64,000 nt of DNA from DASUAS01 sp963756895 (GTDB lineage Bacteria > Actinomycetota > Acidimicrobiia > IMCC26256 > DASPTH01): positions 434,001 to 498,000 of the forward strand of contig CAVWPI010000008.1 of assembly GCA_963756895.1 (NCBI GenBank), in the 5' to 3' direction. Below, one piece after another: positions 1 to 11,522 of this stretch. A program made the position numbers and the translations under genes. Numbering within the stretch: position 1 is the stretch's first letter; the number at the start of each line of letters is the position of its first letter. The notes under the pieces were generated by a model. The model was not told the DNA's origin and searched no databases. It worked only from the letters and a program-made list of their open reading frames with translations.

Positions 1-125
1 GGGGCGTACTGCCCGATGATCTCGATGAAGCGCCCGTCACGGGGCTTGCGGCCGTCGGCCACCACCACGCGGTACGTCGGCTGCTTCTTCTTGCCTACCC
101 GCATCAGGCGGATCTTCACGGCCAC
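1..125 (-). CDS. rpsP: 30S ribosomal protein S16, partial (N-terminal 41 residues)
   Basis: Structural protein of the small ribosomal subunit. The reverse strand reads MAVKIRLMRVGKKKQPTYRV from a GTG at 123-125, followed by the typical VVADGRKPRDGRFIE stretch, and runs off the left edge of the window. This matches the start of bacterial S16. A second in-frame GTG lies at 117-119, but the conserved Ala-Val-Lys start and a GAAGGAAG ribosome-binding site a few bases upstream favour 125. Proximity to ffh is the usual actinobacterial arrangement. Confidence 0.95.
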   Translation of the reverse strand, partial: MAVKIRLMRVGKKKQPTYRVVVADGRKPRDGRFIEIIGQYA

Positions 126-258
126 GGAGGGCTTCCTTCTGTTTCGGAGACTCGTCTCGGCGTCGGGGCGCGACGGCGCAGCCCGGCAAACTGCGAAGGG
201 TCAGACTACCCGACCCGCCGCCGGGCGGGCGAGCCGCCGCAGCAGGGAGACTGAGCCG

Positions 259-1095
259 ATGCCGCACCAGGACCTCGGGACCCTCACCTACGACGTCGAC
301 GGAGCCGTGGCCCGCATCGTGCTGAACGATCCCGGACGGGCCAACAGCCAGACGTCGGAGATGGTCCACGCGTTCGACGACGCCCTCACCCTCGCCGACC
401 GCGACTACGCGGTGAAGGTGGTGGTGATCAAGGCGAACGGCAAGGGGTTCTGCGCCGGGCACGCCGCCGGCGGCGGGTACACGTACCCCGAGTTCGCCGA
501 GAACATGGAGCACTGGGACTCCGTCTGGAAGGCGCAGTCCGACCTCTTCCTGTGGCCGACCCTGCGGCTCTGGGAGTTCCGCAAGCCGACCATCGCCCAG
601 GTGCACGGCTACGCGCTCGGTGGTGGCACCTACTGGGCCCTGCTGCCCGACATCACCGTGGCCTCGGACGACGCGTACTTCCAGATGCCGCTGGTGCAGG
701 GCCTCGGGTTCCCCGGCGGCGAGACCATGATCGAGCCCTGGGTGTTCATGAACTGGAAGCGCACCTACGAGTACCTCTACACCGCGCAGACCCTGACTGC
801 GGTCGAGGCACTCGAGATGGGTCTCGTCAACCGGGTCGTGGCGCGCGACGACCTCGACGCGACCGTCGACGAGCTCGCCGCGCACGTGGCGCGTGCACCA
901 CTGTCGACGCTCATGGCGACCAAGCAGCTCGTCAAGCGCGCGTGGGAGCTCATGGGCATGCGCGTGCACCTGCAGATGTCGACCGACGTGATGGCCGTCA
1001 CCGCCAAGACGCGCGACGCGCACGAGCTGCGCATGGAGATGGCCGAGCGTGGGCTCCGACCCCGTCAGCAGGCGGCGCGCGACGACGCCGACTGA
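259..1095 (+). CDS. Enoyl-CoA hydratase/isomerase (crotonase) family protein
   Basis: 278-residue crotonase-fold protein, probably cytoplasmic, acting on an acyl-CoA thioester. The first oxyanion-hole segment is visible as GKGFCAGHAAGG (about residues 62-73) and the second as GYALGGGTYWALLPDI (about 117-132). Where canonical hydratases carry the first catalytic Glu in a PE motif, this protein reads QMPLVQGLGF, so that Glu is absent. The second catalytic position is not clearly conserved either. A classical hydratase reaction is therefore doubtful; an isomerase, hydrolase or non-catalytic relative is possible. The start is the ATG after AGGGAGACTGAGCCG; the reading frame stays open upstream to position 16, but that part is antisense to rpsP and is unlikely to be translated. 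It lies convergent with ffh. Confidence 0.85.
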   Translation: MPHQDLGTLTYDVDGAVARIVLNDPGRANSQTSEMVHAFDDALTLADRDYAVKVVVIKANGKGFCAGHAAGGGYTYPEFAENMEHWDSVWKAQSDLFLWPTLRLWEFRKPTIAQVHGYALGGGTYWALLPDITVASDDAYFQMPLVQGLGFPGGETMIEPWVFMNWKRTYEYLYTAQTLTAVEALEMGLVNRVVARDDLDATVDELAAHVARAPLSTLMATKQLVKRAWELMGMRVHLQMSTDVMAVTAKTRDAHELRMEMAERGLRPRQQAARDDAD

Positions 1096-1109
1096 CCACT
1101 GCTGGAGAC

Positions 1110-2447
<1,338 letters not shown>

Positions 2448-2536
2448 GGTCGCCTCAGGCTAGCGACCGCGCCCTCCGCCATTTGGCGCCGCTCGACGGC
2501 GACATGCGCCTGCCAGCGGCGCCACAACGCGGGTGG

Positions 2537-3662
2537 TCAGGCGTCGAGCAGGGCGGCGACGAAGGCCTCGGGTTCGAACTCGACGAGGTCGGCGGCGCGC
2601 TCGCCCACCCCGATGAGCTTCACCGGGATGCCCAGCTCGGCCTCGATCGCGAGCACGATGCCGCCCTTGGCGGAGCCGTCGAGCTTGGTGAGCACGACGC
2701 CGGTGACGTCGACCGCGTCCGCGAACTGGCGGGCCTGGGTGAGACCGTTCTGGCCGGTGGTGGCGTCGAGCACCAGGAGCACCTCCTTGAGCGCGCCCGG
2801 TGTGCGGTCGACGATGCGCTTCAGCTTCTCCAGCTCGGCCATGAGGTTGGTCTTGGTGTGGAGCCGCCCGGCGGTGTCGACGAGCACGAGGTCGGCGTCG
2901 CGACTGGCTGCGGAGCTCATGGCGTCGTAGACGACCGAGCCGGGATCGGCGCCCTCCTGCCCGCGCACGATGCCGGCGCCGGTGACCTCGGCCCAGTGCG
3001 TCAGCTGCTCGGCGGCGGCGGCGCGGAACGTGTCGGCGGCGGCGAGGACGACGGTGCGACCGTCGTCGGCGGCCCGCTGCGCGACCTTGGCGATGGTCGT
3101 GGTCTTGCCCACGCCGTTGACGCCCACGAACATCCACACGTTGGGTTCGCCGTCGGTGTGGCTGAGCGCGCGGCGGCTTCTCGCCGTCGTCGAGCAGCGC
3201 CACCAACTCGGTGTGGAGCAGGGCCATCAGCGCGTCGGAACCGTCGGTCCGCTCGGCCCGGGCCCGGTCCTTCACGTCGCCGAGGATCCGCTCGGTGACG
3301 GGCATGCCGACGTCGGCCATCAGCAGGGTGTCCTCGAGGTCGTCCCACGTCTCGTCGTCGATGCGGTTCCGGCCGCGCAGGCGCGCGAACACGCCGCGGG
3401 TCTTGCCGAGGCGCTCCTTGAGCTCCGGCGGAGCCTCGACCTCGGCCTCCGGCGGCGTCACGACCTCGGGTTCGACCGGAGCCACGACCGGCGGCGCGGC
3501 CCTGGGCGGTGCCGCCTTCGGTGGTGCAGACGGCGTCGGGCGCGTGCGGACCTCGCCGGGCACCGCGTCCTGACGCTTCGAGCGGCGCGACAGACCGAGC
3601 CCGAGCCCGATCAGCACACCCGCGAGCAGGAAGATGAGGATGACGACGATGGTGGCGTCCAT
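2537..3662 (-). CDS. ftsY: Signal recognition particle receptor FtsY (one frame break)
   Basis: Membrane-associated SRP receptor GTPase that pairs with Ffh. The protein starts at the ATG ending at 3662 with one transmembrane helix (VVILIFLLAGVLIGLGLGL), then a Pro/Ala/Glu-rich linker, the N domain (ELKERLGKTRGVFARL) and the G domain with GVNGVGKTTTIAKVA, AAADTFRAAAAEQL, DTAGRLHTK and TKLDGSAKGG. A +1 frame break lies near 3164-3178 (around GAGAAGCCGCCGCGCGCTC). Removing one base restores a continuous protein of about 375 residues. FtsY is essential, so I read the break as a sequence error. It lies upstream of ffh, the usual pairing. Confidence 0.93.
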
Positions 3663-3748
3663 CAGAAGGGTCGATTCCGTTCCGGCGTCCCGGCCGTCCG
3701 GCCACGCCTCCGCTGCATCTCGGTCGCGCGGAGCCTACGCGGACGGAC

Positions 3749-4744
3749 CTACACCGACGGCAAGGCGATCCCGGCCTCGTCGAGCGCGGCCTTGATCCGC
3801 ACTCGCAGCTCGCGCTCGATGCGCCACTGCTCCTGCGGTCGGGTGCGCGCGACGACACGGATCACCACCCGTCCGGGCGCCAACGACTCGACGCCGAGCA
3901 CGGTCGGCTCGGCCAGGATCACCGAGGCGAAATCGGGGTCGTGCCAGACCTGATCGGCCACGGTGCGGATCACCTCGCTGGCCGCCCCGGCATCGGTCTG
4001 GAAGGTCACGGGCACGTCGACCACCGCACGCGACCACTGTTGCGACTTGTTGCCGACGCGCAGGATGGTTCCGTTCGGGATGTGCCACACCACGCCGTCG
4101 ATGTCGCGCAGTCGCGTCGTCCGCAGGCTCACGCCCTCGACGGTGCCGGTCACGACGCTCGCGCCGCCGGCGACGCCGGTGTCGATCACGTCACCGACGC
4201 CGAACTGGTCCTCCATGAGCATGAACATGCCGGTGAGGAAGTCCTTCACCAACGACTGGGCGCCGAAGCCGAGCGCGACGCCGGCGATCCCCGCGCCGGC
4301 GATGAGCGGGCCGAGGTTGACCCCGAGGATCTCGAGCACGGTCAACAACGCGATCGACCAGATCGCGATGGTCACGATGCTGCGCACGACCGCGCCGATG
4401 GTCTCCGCCCGTTGCGAACGCCGGGCCTGCGGCATCGGGCCCGTGTCGACGAACGACACCGCCTTCATGGACGCCAGCTTCTCCACCCCGCCGCTGAGGT
4501 GCTTCACCAGGCGACGGCTGAGCACCCGCGTGATGCGCACCAGGATCCACGCCCCGAGCAGCACCACCACGATGCGGATGGGCTTCGACAGCGCGTCGGC
4601 GACGTCGGCCGCGTTCGAATCTCCGGTGATGCGGTAGACGCTGGAGCAGAGCCAGGACTGCTCGCCCTTCGGACCGCACGCGTCGACGAGGCCGGGGTCG
4701 GACGCGGCCGCGAGCACGAGCGCCGGGGACATCGCCACGATCAT
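3749..4744 (-). CDS. MscS-family small-conductance mechanosensitive channel
   Basis: 331-residue membrane protein that would gate on membrane tension and release osmolytes. An N-terminal hydrophobic stretch is followed by helices near residues 53-73 (VVLLGAWILVRI) and 110-140. Then comes the Gly/Ala-rich pore helix typical of MscS (GPLIAGAGIAGVALGFGAQS) and the beta domain entry FGVGDVIDTG. The C-terminal soluble domain is present. The gene follows smc by about 20 bp on the same strand, so it may be co-transcribed. Confidence 0.9.
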   Translation of the reverse strand: MIVAMSPALVLAAASDPGLVDACGPKGEQSWLCSSVYRITGDSNAADVADALSKPIRIVVVLLGAWILVRITRVLSRRLVKHLSGGVEKLASMKAVSFVDTGPMPQARRSQRAETIGAVVRSIVTIAIWSIALLTVLEILGVNLGPLIAGAGIAGVALGFGAQSLVKDFLTGMFMLMEDQFGVGDVIDTGVAGGASVVTGTVEGVSLRTTRLRDIDGVVWHIPNGTILRVGNKSQQWSRAVVDVPVTFQTDAGAASEVIRTVADQVWHDPDFASVILAEPTVLGVESLAPGRVVIRVVARTRPQEQWRIERELRVRIKAALDEAGIALPSV

Positions 4745-4763
4745 GGCCGCATCATCGGGCCGG

Positions 4764-7700
4764 TCAGGCCACCGGGACGTCGTCGCTCACGCGCTGGCTC
4801 ACGACCCTGCTCGATCCCCCGGGCGGCATGGACACGCCGTACAGGCAGTCGGCCGCCTCCATCGTGCGCTTCTGGTGCGAGACGACGAGCAGCTGCGCCT
4901 CGTCGCGGAACTCGTGCACCAGGTCGAGGAAGCGGTGCAGGTTCACGTCGTCGAGCGCGGCCTCGACCTCGTCCATCAGGTAGAAGGGCGACGGCCGGGC
5001 GCGGAAGACCGCGAACAGGAACGCCAGCGCGGTGAGCGAGCGCTCGCCGCCCGACAGCAGCGAGAGGCGGCGGACGTTCTTGCCCGACGGGCGCGCCTCC
5101 ATCTCGATGCCGGTGTTGAGGAGGTCGTCGGGGTCGGTGAGCACGATCTTCCCCGAGCCACCTGGGAACAGCGTGGTGAAGAGATCGGTGAAGTTCTGCT
5201 GCACGTCGGCGAACGCCTCCGCGAACACCGAGACGATCTCCTGGTCGACCGCCTTGATGACCCGATTGAGCTCCCGCCGGCTCGCCTTCACGTCCTCGAG
5301 CTGCGCCTGGAGGAACTCGTGCCGTTCGAGCAGCGCGTCGTGCTCCTCCAGCGCCAGCGGGTTGATCGGACCCATGAGCCGCAGCTCGCGGTCGAGGTCG
5401 CGGGCGCGGCCGGCGAGGGTGGTGCCGGCCGGCACTTCGGGGGCGGGGGCGTCGAGCGCGACCGCCGGTTCGACGTCGTACTCGGCGCGAAGCTTCTCGA
5501 CCGCGGTCTCCAACCGGAGACGGGTCTCGGCTTCGTCGATGTCGCGCCGTTGCAGGAGCTCGCGCACCTCCAGCAGCTCCTGCTCCGCGCCCGGCACGCG
5601 TGGTGCGCAGCTCCTGGAGCTGATCGCTGGCGGCGGCGGCGCGCTCGGCCTCGGCCCGGCGGGCAGTGCGCCAACGACCGAGCAGCTCGTCGATCCGCTC
5701 GGTGAGCTCGCCCAGACGTTCCCCGACCGCGGTGTAGCCGAACCCGCGCTCTTCGAGCGCGACCCGGTGCTGCTCCGCTTCCGCCCGACGCTCGGGGTCG
5801 CGCGCGAGTCGGTCGTCGACCTCGGTCAGCCGCTGCTCGAGCACCTGGCGCCGTTCGGCGAGCTGCGCGGCGCGGAGCTCGAGGTCGCGTCGCTGACCGG
5901 CCACGGTGGTGGCGCGCTCGTCGAGCTCGAGTTGCACCAGGGCGCGCGACTCGAAGAGCGACTGCGCTTCGGCGGCCTCGGCCTCGAGCGCCGGAACGCG
6001 CACTTCGAGCGCGGCGACGCCCTCGACGTCGGCGGCTCGCTGCGACTCCAGCGCGTCCTGCTCGGCGGCGATCGCGGCGAGCTCGACCTCCCGCTGCGTG
6101 CGCTCGGTGTGGACGCGGGAACGGGACCGTTCGATCCCGTCGAGCTCGTGGACCGCGCGCCGCTCGGCTTCTGCGGCCGCAGCTTCGTCGTCGCGACGGG
6201 CGTCGAGGTCGGCGCTCGCGGCGTCGAGGCTCTCGCGCACGACGACGCGCGCTTCGTCGGACTCCTCGGCCCGGGTGACGGCGTCGTCGAGCGCGGCGCG
6301 CGTGGCGGCGAGGGCGTCGCCACCCAGGCGCCACGAGCCGCGGCCGCCGAAGCGGTCACCGCGATCGGTGACGACCGTGAGCGACGGCTCGCGCAGCACG
6401 AGATCGAGGGCCCGCGACCAGTCGCCGTCGGCCAGGACCGCGCCGTCGAGCAACCGCTCGACCGCGGCTGCGAGACCCGGCACCGGGCTGCGCACGCAAT
6501 CGGCGAGGAGGCGGGCGCCCGGCACGCTGGGCGCCGGCGGGCGCGCACCGGCGGCGTCGGCCACGATCAACAACGCGCCGGCGTCGCCGTCGGCGAGCCG
6601 CTCGAGCGCCTGGCGCGCCGCGACCGGACCGTCGACGACCACGGCGCGCACCGCGTCGCCGAGCACCGCGTGCACCGCGGCCTCGACCCCGGTGTCGATG
6701 TCGAGGTGGTCGACCAGCGGGCCGATGACGCCGGGCACGTCGTCGAGCGCGGCGATGGCGGCCTCGTCACGACTGGCGTCGAGCGCGGCGGTGAGCGTCT
6801 CCGCGCGTGCGTGCCATCGCGCGGCGTCGGCGTCGGCAAGCCGCAGGGCGTCGTCGGCGGCGCGGCGTGCGTCGGCGGCGCGCGCGACCGAGGCGCGCGC
6901 GGCCTCGACCGCGGTGCGGAGCGCGGGCAGCGACTGGCTGATGCCGCGTGTGCGCGGCGGAGAGCTCGTCGTGCTCGACGCCCAGCGCGGAGACGCGAGC
7001 ACCGCCCTGTTCGAGGCGGGTGGCCGCGCGCGTGAGCTCGGCGTCGATGCGGGCGAGCGCTTCACGGCGGGTCTCGAGATCGCGCCGCGCCATGCGCAGG
7101 TCGTCGGCGTTGCGGGCGGGCACCGCACTCTCGGCAAACGCGCGTTGCGCGGCGGCGAGGTCGTAGTCGGCACGATCGATGACCGTGCGCTCCTCGTGGA
7201 GCCCAGTGCCGAGTGCAGTGAGTTCGTCGAGCTGGCGGCGCACCTCGGCGGCATCGGCCACCAGCGTCTCGAACACGCCTTCGTCGGCGACCGACGCCAG
7301 CTCGCGGTGGAGCCCACGCGTCTTCTCATCCAGGAGCGCCTCGAAGCCGGAGACGCGGGCGCGCAACGACTCGATGCGCGTGAGGGCGTCGGCGAGGTCG
7401 CCGTGACCGGCGGCGGTGAGCGCCTGCTCGGCGTCGAGCACGGAGACGTCGAGGTCGCGCAGGCGCGACTTGACCCCGCTCTCGCGCCGGTGGAGCTCGG
7501 CGCCCTGGTCGCGCAGCCGCTCGCCCTTGGCCTGCAGCCCCGCGATCTCGTGACCGGCGAGGTGGACGCGGATCGCGTGGAGCTCCTCGACCAGGCCGCC
7601 GTGGCGCCGCGCCGCGTCGGCCTGGCGCTGCAGCGGCGTGAGTTGACGGCGCACCTCGCGCAGCAGATCGTTGAGCCGCAGGAGGTTGCCCTCGGTCGCC

Positions 7701-8245
7701 TCGAGCCGACGTTCGGCGCGCTCGCGCCGCTTGCGGAACTTGAGGATGCCGGCGGCCTCCTCCACGACCGCGCGCCGGTCCTCGGGGCGGGAATTGAGCA
7801 CCGCGTCGAGCTGACCCTGTCCCACGATCACGTGTTGCTGACGGCCGATGCCGGAGTCCGACAGCAGCTCCTGGATGTCGAGCAGCCGGCAGGGCGCGCC
7901 GTTGATCTGGTACTCGGAGTCGCCGGCGCGGAACAGCGTGCGGGTGATCGTCACCTCGCTGAACTCGATCGGCAGCAGCCCGGCGCTGTTGTCGATGCAC
8001 AACGACACCTCGGCGCGCCCGAGCGCGGGGCGGTCGGGCGTGCCCGCGAAGATGACGTCGTCCATCTTGCCGCCGCGCAACGTGCGCGGGCCCTGGGCTC
8101 CGAGCACCCAGGCGACGGCGTCGACGAGGTTCGACTTGCCCGAACCGTTGGGCCCGACCACCACCGTCACGCCCGGTTCGAACTCCAGGACCGTCTTGTC
8201 GGCGAACGACTTGAAGCCTCGGAGCGTCAGCGACTTGAGGAACAC
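4764..8245 (-). CDS. smc: Chromosome segregation protein SMC (two frame breaks)
   Basis: Condensin ATPase that organises and segregates the chromosome. The N-terminal head starts GTG-FLKSLTLRGFKSFADKT with Walker A GPNGSGKSN. Long coiled coils rich in Ala/Glu/Arg flank a hinge (VPGVIGPLVDHLDIDTG). The C-terminal head has the signature LSLLSGGERSLTALAFLFAV and Walker B FYLMDEVEAALDD. Joined length is about 1160 residues, normal for bacterial SMC. The frame breaks near 6945-6960 and near 5600 both correspond to one extra base; all three pieces are otherwise well conserved, so a sequence error is likeliest. ftsY lies downstream, a common SMC neighbour. Confidence 0.95.
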
Positions 8246-8402
8246 GTGGGCGGCTCCGACGGGGTGTGGCGACGGCAGGGTCGGTGGTGGTCTCGCGGGA
8301 TCGTAGCGAGCCCCTCCCGTGGAGCCGCGGCATCACGGGCGCAGCGCGGGAATTCCCGGTAGCGGTAACGTACGCACGATCACGAACAACCCGGAGGGCA
8401 GG

Positions 8403-9842
8403 GTGTCGCACGCGGCGAGCCCGCTCGAATCCAGGGACGACAGGGCAGCGAACGACGGCACCGACCCGGCGCGGTTCCGTCCGCTCGCCGACCGATTCCG
8501 GGCGGTTGCCGCGCGAGCACCCGGAGCTCCTCGCCGTGCGCGATGCGGACCGGTCCCTCACCTACGCCGAGGCCGACCTGGCCACCAACGGCGCCGCCCG
8601 GGAGATCCTGGCGCTCGGGCACGACGGCCCCGTCCTTTTGGTCGCGCCGCTGACCATCGACTCGGTGCTCCTCCTGTACGGCGCGCTGAAGGCCGGTCGG
8701 ATGGTCGTGCCGCTCGACCCGCGCTGGCCGACGGAGCAGTGGCTCGAGGTGACCCGCAGCATCGGCGGGGTCCTCGTGGTCCCCGACGACGACGTCCGCG
8801 CGACCCTGCCCGGACACAGCCGTGCCGACACGGTCGTCGCCGCCGATCTCCTGCGCGGCCCGGCAGCCGATCCCGGGGTCGTCGTGGATCCCGAGGCGCC
8901 CGCGTTCGTCTTCTTCACGTCCGGCTCGACCGGCACGCCCAAGGGCACGGTGCTCGGGCACCGCACGCCGGACGGCTCGATCCAGATCCTCGACCCGCGT
9001 CCCGGCGACCGCATCGCGTTGGTGGCTCCGCTCAGCTTCCAGATCTCGCCGCTCTCGCCGTCGGGGACCGGCACGTCGTCGACCACGTCGATCCGGCGCC
9101 GCCAGCACGCCGCTCCAGTTCCGTCCCCTCGGGCGTCGCCTCGCCGATGTCGCGGTGTACGCGTTCACCTACCGCGGCATCGAGCACCGCGCGCGGCCCG
9201 ATCGGACCGTCACCGCGATCGCCCGCCGCAACGTCGCCGCCCTGCACCGGGTCGACCCGGTCGGCCCCTACCGCCTCTTCGGGTACTCCTTCGGCGGTGC
9301 GGTGGCGCTGGTCATGGCGCAACTGCTCACCGCGTCCGGAGCCGACGTCGAGCTCCTCGCGCTGCTCGAGCCCACGCTCTGGTCGTCCGACGCCTGGCAA
9401 CCGAAGGAGCAGGGCGACTTCGAACGGCTGCGCGAACCGCGCGCTGTCGACGACGCCCGGTCGTGACGCGCACGCGCGGCTCGCCCCGGTGCGCATGATG
9501 GGTGGCGCCGCGAAGCGATACCTCGGTCGCCAAGCGCGGACTGCCACCGCGGGCGTCGTCGTGCGGCGTGGACTCGCGCAGCACGAGGTGTTCATGCGCC
9601 TGCACAGTTGGCTCATGCGCACCTACCAACCGCGTCGCTACGACGGTCGCACCGTCCTCCTGGCGTCCCCGCGCCATCTCGAGCCCGTTCGCGACTCGCT
9701 CGACGAGGTGCTGCCACCCGAGTCCGCGGGAGGACGTCGCATCGACGTCGCGGTCACCGGCGCCCACCTCGATCTGGTTCGCGAGCCCGGCGTCGCTTCC
9801 GTCGCCCGCGCGCTCGAGCTGGTCCTACCGGCAGAGGTCTGA
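8403..9842 (+). pseudogene. Degraded adenylation-thioesterase (NRPS-like) gene with an internal deletion
   Basis: From a GTG with a good CGGAGGGCAGG site, the product starts as an adenylate-forming enzyme. It shows RSLTYAEADLATNGAA, then the AMP-binding signature FFTSGSTGTPKGTV and IALVAPLSFQI. It then jumps directly into the middle of a type-I thioesterase: DVAVYAFTYRGIEH, VGPYRLFGYSFGGAVALVMA (nucleophile Ser in GYSFGG), and near the end GAHLDLVREP (catalytic His). The C-terminal half of the adenylation domain, any carrier domain and the thioesterase N-terminus are missing. There are also three +1 frame changes (near 8505, 9070-9110 and 9455). The frame changes could be read errors, but the missing domains cannot, so I call it a remnant. 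Confidence 0.75.
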
Positions 9843-9851
9843 GCGCTCGAG

Positions 9852-11522
9852 TCAGCGCACGCCGGGTTGGAGACCGTCGACCCGGTACAGCGTGCCCTCG
9901 GCGTAGCGACCCACCTCGACCAGCTTCATGATCCGCGCCAGCTCGTCGTAGGTGGCGAACTCGACCGGGGGGTCGGGAAACAGCACGAGGTAGCCCTGCC
10001 GCTCGCCGAGAACCCGCCCGAGCTCGATCAGCTGCTCCCGGTACCGGTCGTTGCGCTGACCCGACATGCGGTCGTAGCGCGGCGGCACGAACACCACGTC
10101 GTGGCCGCTGTCGGCGTACAACCCCGACGGGAACGTCGACGCCACCGGCACGTTCGGCGGGAGCTTCGCGACCGCGTCCCCCATGGCCGACCGCGCCGGG
10201 GCCGAGAACCCACGGTCGAGGAGGTCGAGCGTCGACGTGGTGCCGAACCCCTGCGCGATCTGACGCCACGGCCACGCGCACAACACGACGACCACGATCG
10301 CGGCGCCCACTGCGACCGCCGTGCCACCGATCCGGGCCGCGGTGCGGTACACGAGCCCGACGACGAGGACCGCGCCCGCGAACTGCACCGGCACCAGCAG
10401 CCGCCCCTCGACCACGATGCCAGCGTCGAACAGCGTCGCGGTGAGATACAGCACGACGACGTACGACACGACGAACAGCGCGAGCACGCCCAACAGGCGA
10501 TCGGAATCGGCGCGCTGCGCACGATCGACCTCGTCGGCACCGCGAGGCGACCGTTCGGTGAGCACGAACCAGCCCAGCGCGGCGACGACAACCACCAGCA
10601 CGACGAGCACGACCACGTACGCAGTGCGGTCGCCATCGGGACCCACGAGCCATCCCGACACGGTGTCGACGAACGTGTTGTAGATGTCCGCCTTCGGGAA
10701 GTGCACCCGGAACGGCCGCACGTCGACTGCGTCGGACGTCAGGCGGGTCACGAGCACCCAGAGCAGGAGCGGACCGAGCCCCATCGCGGCGAGCAGCGCC
10801 GTGATCCGCAACCGGAAGCGAATCGGCCGCTCGAGCCACGCCAACACCGCGATCACGACGGTGGCGGTGAAAGCGATGCCGGCGATGCGCGTGAGCGTGG
10901 CCGCGGCCGCGCACGCACCGACCGCGGCGACGACCCCGACACTCGGCCGCCGCAGGAGACGCGGCATCAACAGGGCACCGCCGAGCACGAGCGCGATCAT
11001 CAACGGTTCGGCCATCACCAGCGCGTGGTTCACCACCACGTTCACCGTCACGGCGAGCCCGAGCGCGCTGGCGATGGCGACCGCGGTCGAACGCGTGATC
11101 CGCCGGACGAGCACACCCGCGAGGGCGACGTTGACGCCGAACAGCAGGGCGTTGAGCACGCGCGCGCCGTCGACCAGACCGGCGCCCAGCCAACCGAGCA
11201 CCGCCAGCACGACCGGGTACAGCGGCGGGTACACCGTCAGCGGGAACTCGCCGTGGAACCCCACCGCCTGTGCGGGTGGATACGGATTGAACTGCAGGTT
11301 GAACGGGGTGGTCAGACCCCGTCCGTCGAGCAGGTTGCGGGCGGTGCCCAGGTACACGTCGGAGTCGGGGAAGAACCCCGGGCTGTCGCGGGTGACGACG
11401 AGCGCGAGCACGATCGCGGTCACCGCCGCGATGACGAGACCCACCGCGAGCGGGAGCCACGCGTGTCGAGTGCGAGCCTCGGTTGCCGCAGGCGCGGCCT
11501 CCTCGACGGTCAGACCTGACAC
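9852..11522 (-). CDS. Multi-pass membrane glycosyltransferase-like protein (GT39/ArnT-like fold)
   Basis: 556 residues with about ten to twelve hydrophobic helices (for example LPLAVGLVIAAVTAIVLALV, VLNALLFGVNVALAGVL). The first periplasmic loop carries FPDSDVYLGTARNLL, the acidic motif usual in polyprenyl-phosphate-sugar-dependent glycosyltransferases. A periplasmic C-terminal domain follows. It probably transfers a sugar from a lipid carrier to an envelope acceptor; donor and acceptor cannot be told from sequence. The GTG start overlaps the mutM stop by 13 bp, suggesting translational coupling at the tail of the leftward operon. Confidence 0.75.
   Translation of the reverse strand: MSGLTVEEAAPAATEARTRHAWLPLAVGLVIAAVTAIVLALVVTRDSPGFFPDSDVYLGTARNLLDGRGLTTPFNLQFNPYPPAQAVGFHGEFPLTVYPPLYPVVLAVLGWLGAGLVDGARVLNALLFGVNVALAGVLVRRITRSTAVAIASALGLAVTVNVVVNHALVMAEPLMIALVLGGALLMPRLLRRPSVGVVAAVGACAAAATLTRIAGIAFTATVVIAVLAWLERPIRFRLRITALLAAMGLGPLLLWVLVTRLTSDAVDVRPFRVHFPKADIYNTFVDTVSGWLVGPDGDRTAYVVVLVVLVVVVAALGWFVLTERSPRGADEVDRAQRADSDRLLGVLALFVVSYVVVLYLTATLFDAGIVVEGRLLVPVQFAGAVLVVGLVYRTAARIGGTAVAVGAAIVVVVLCAWPWRQIAQGFGTTSTLDLLDRGFSAPARSAMGDAVAKLPPNVPVASTFPSGLYADSGHDVVFVPPRYDRMSGQRNDRYREQLIELGRVLGERQGYLVLFPDPPVEFATYDELARIMKLVEVGRYAEGTLYRVDGLQPGVR

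Noticed and set aside
9867..11519. A 550-codon plus-strand open frame opposite the glycosyltransferase
   Set aside because: Charged, repetitive His/Arg/Glu/Asp composition typical of the complement of a membrane-protein gene; the minus-strand helices and motifs are convincing.
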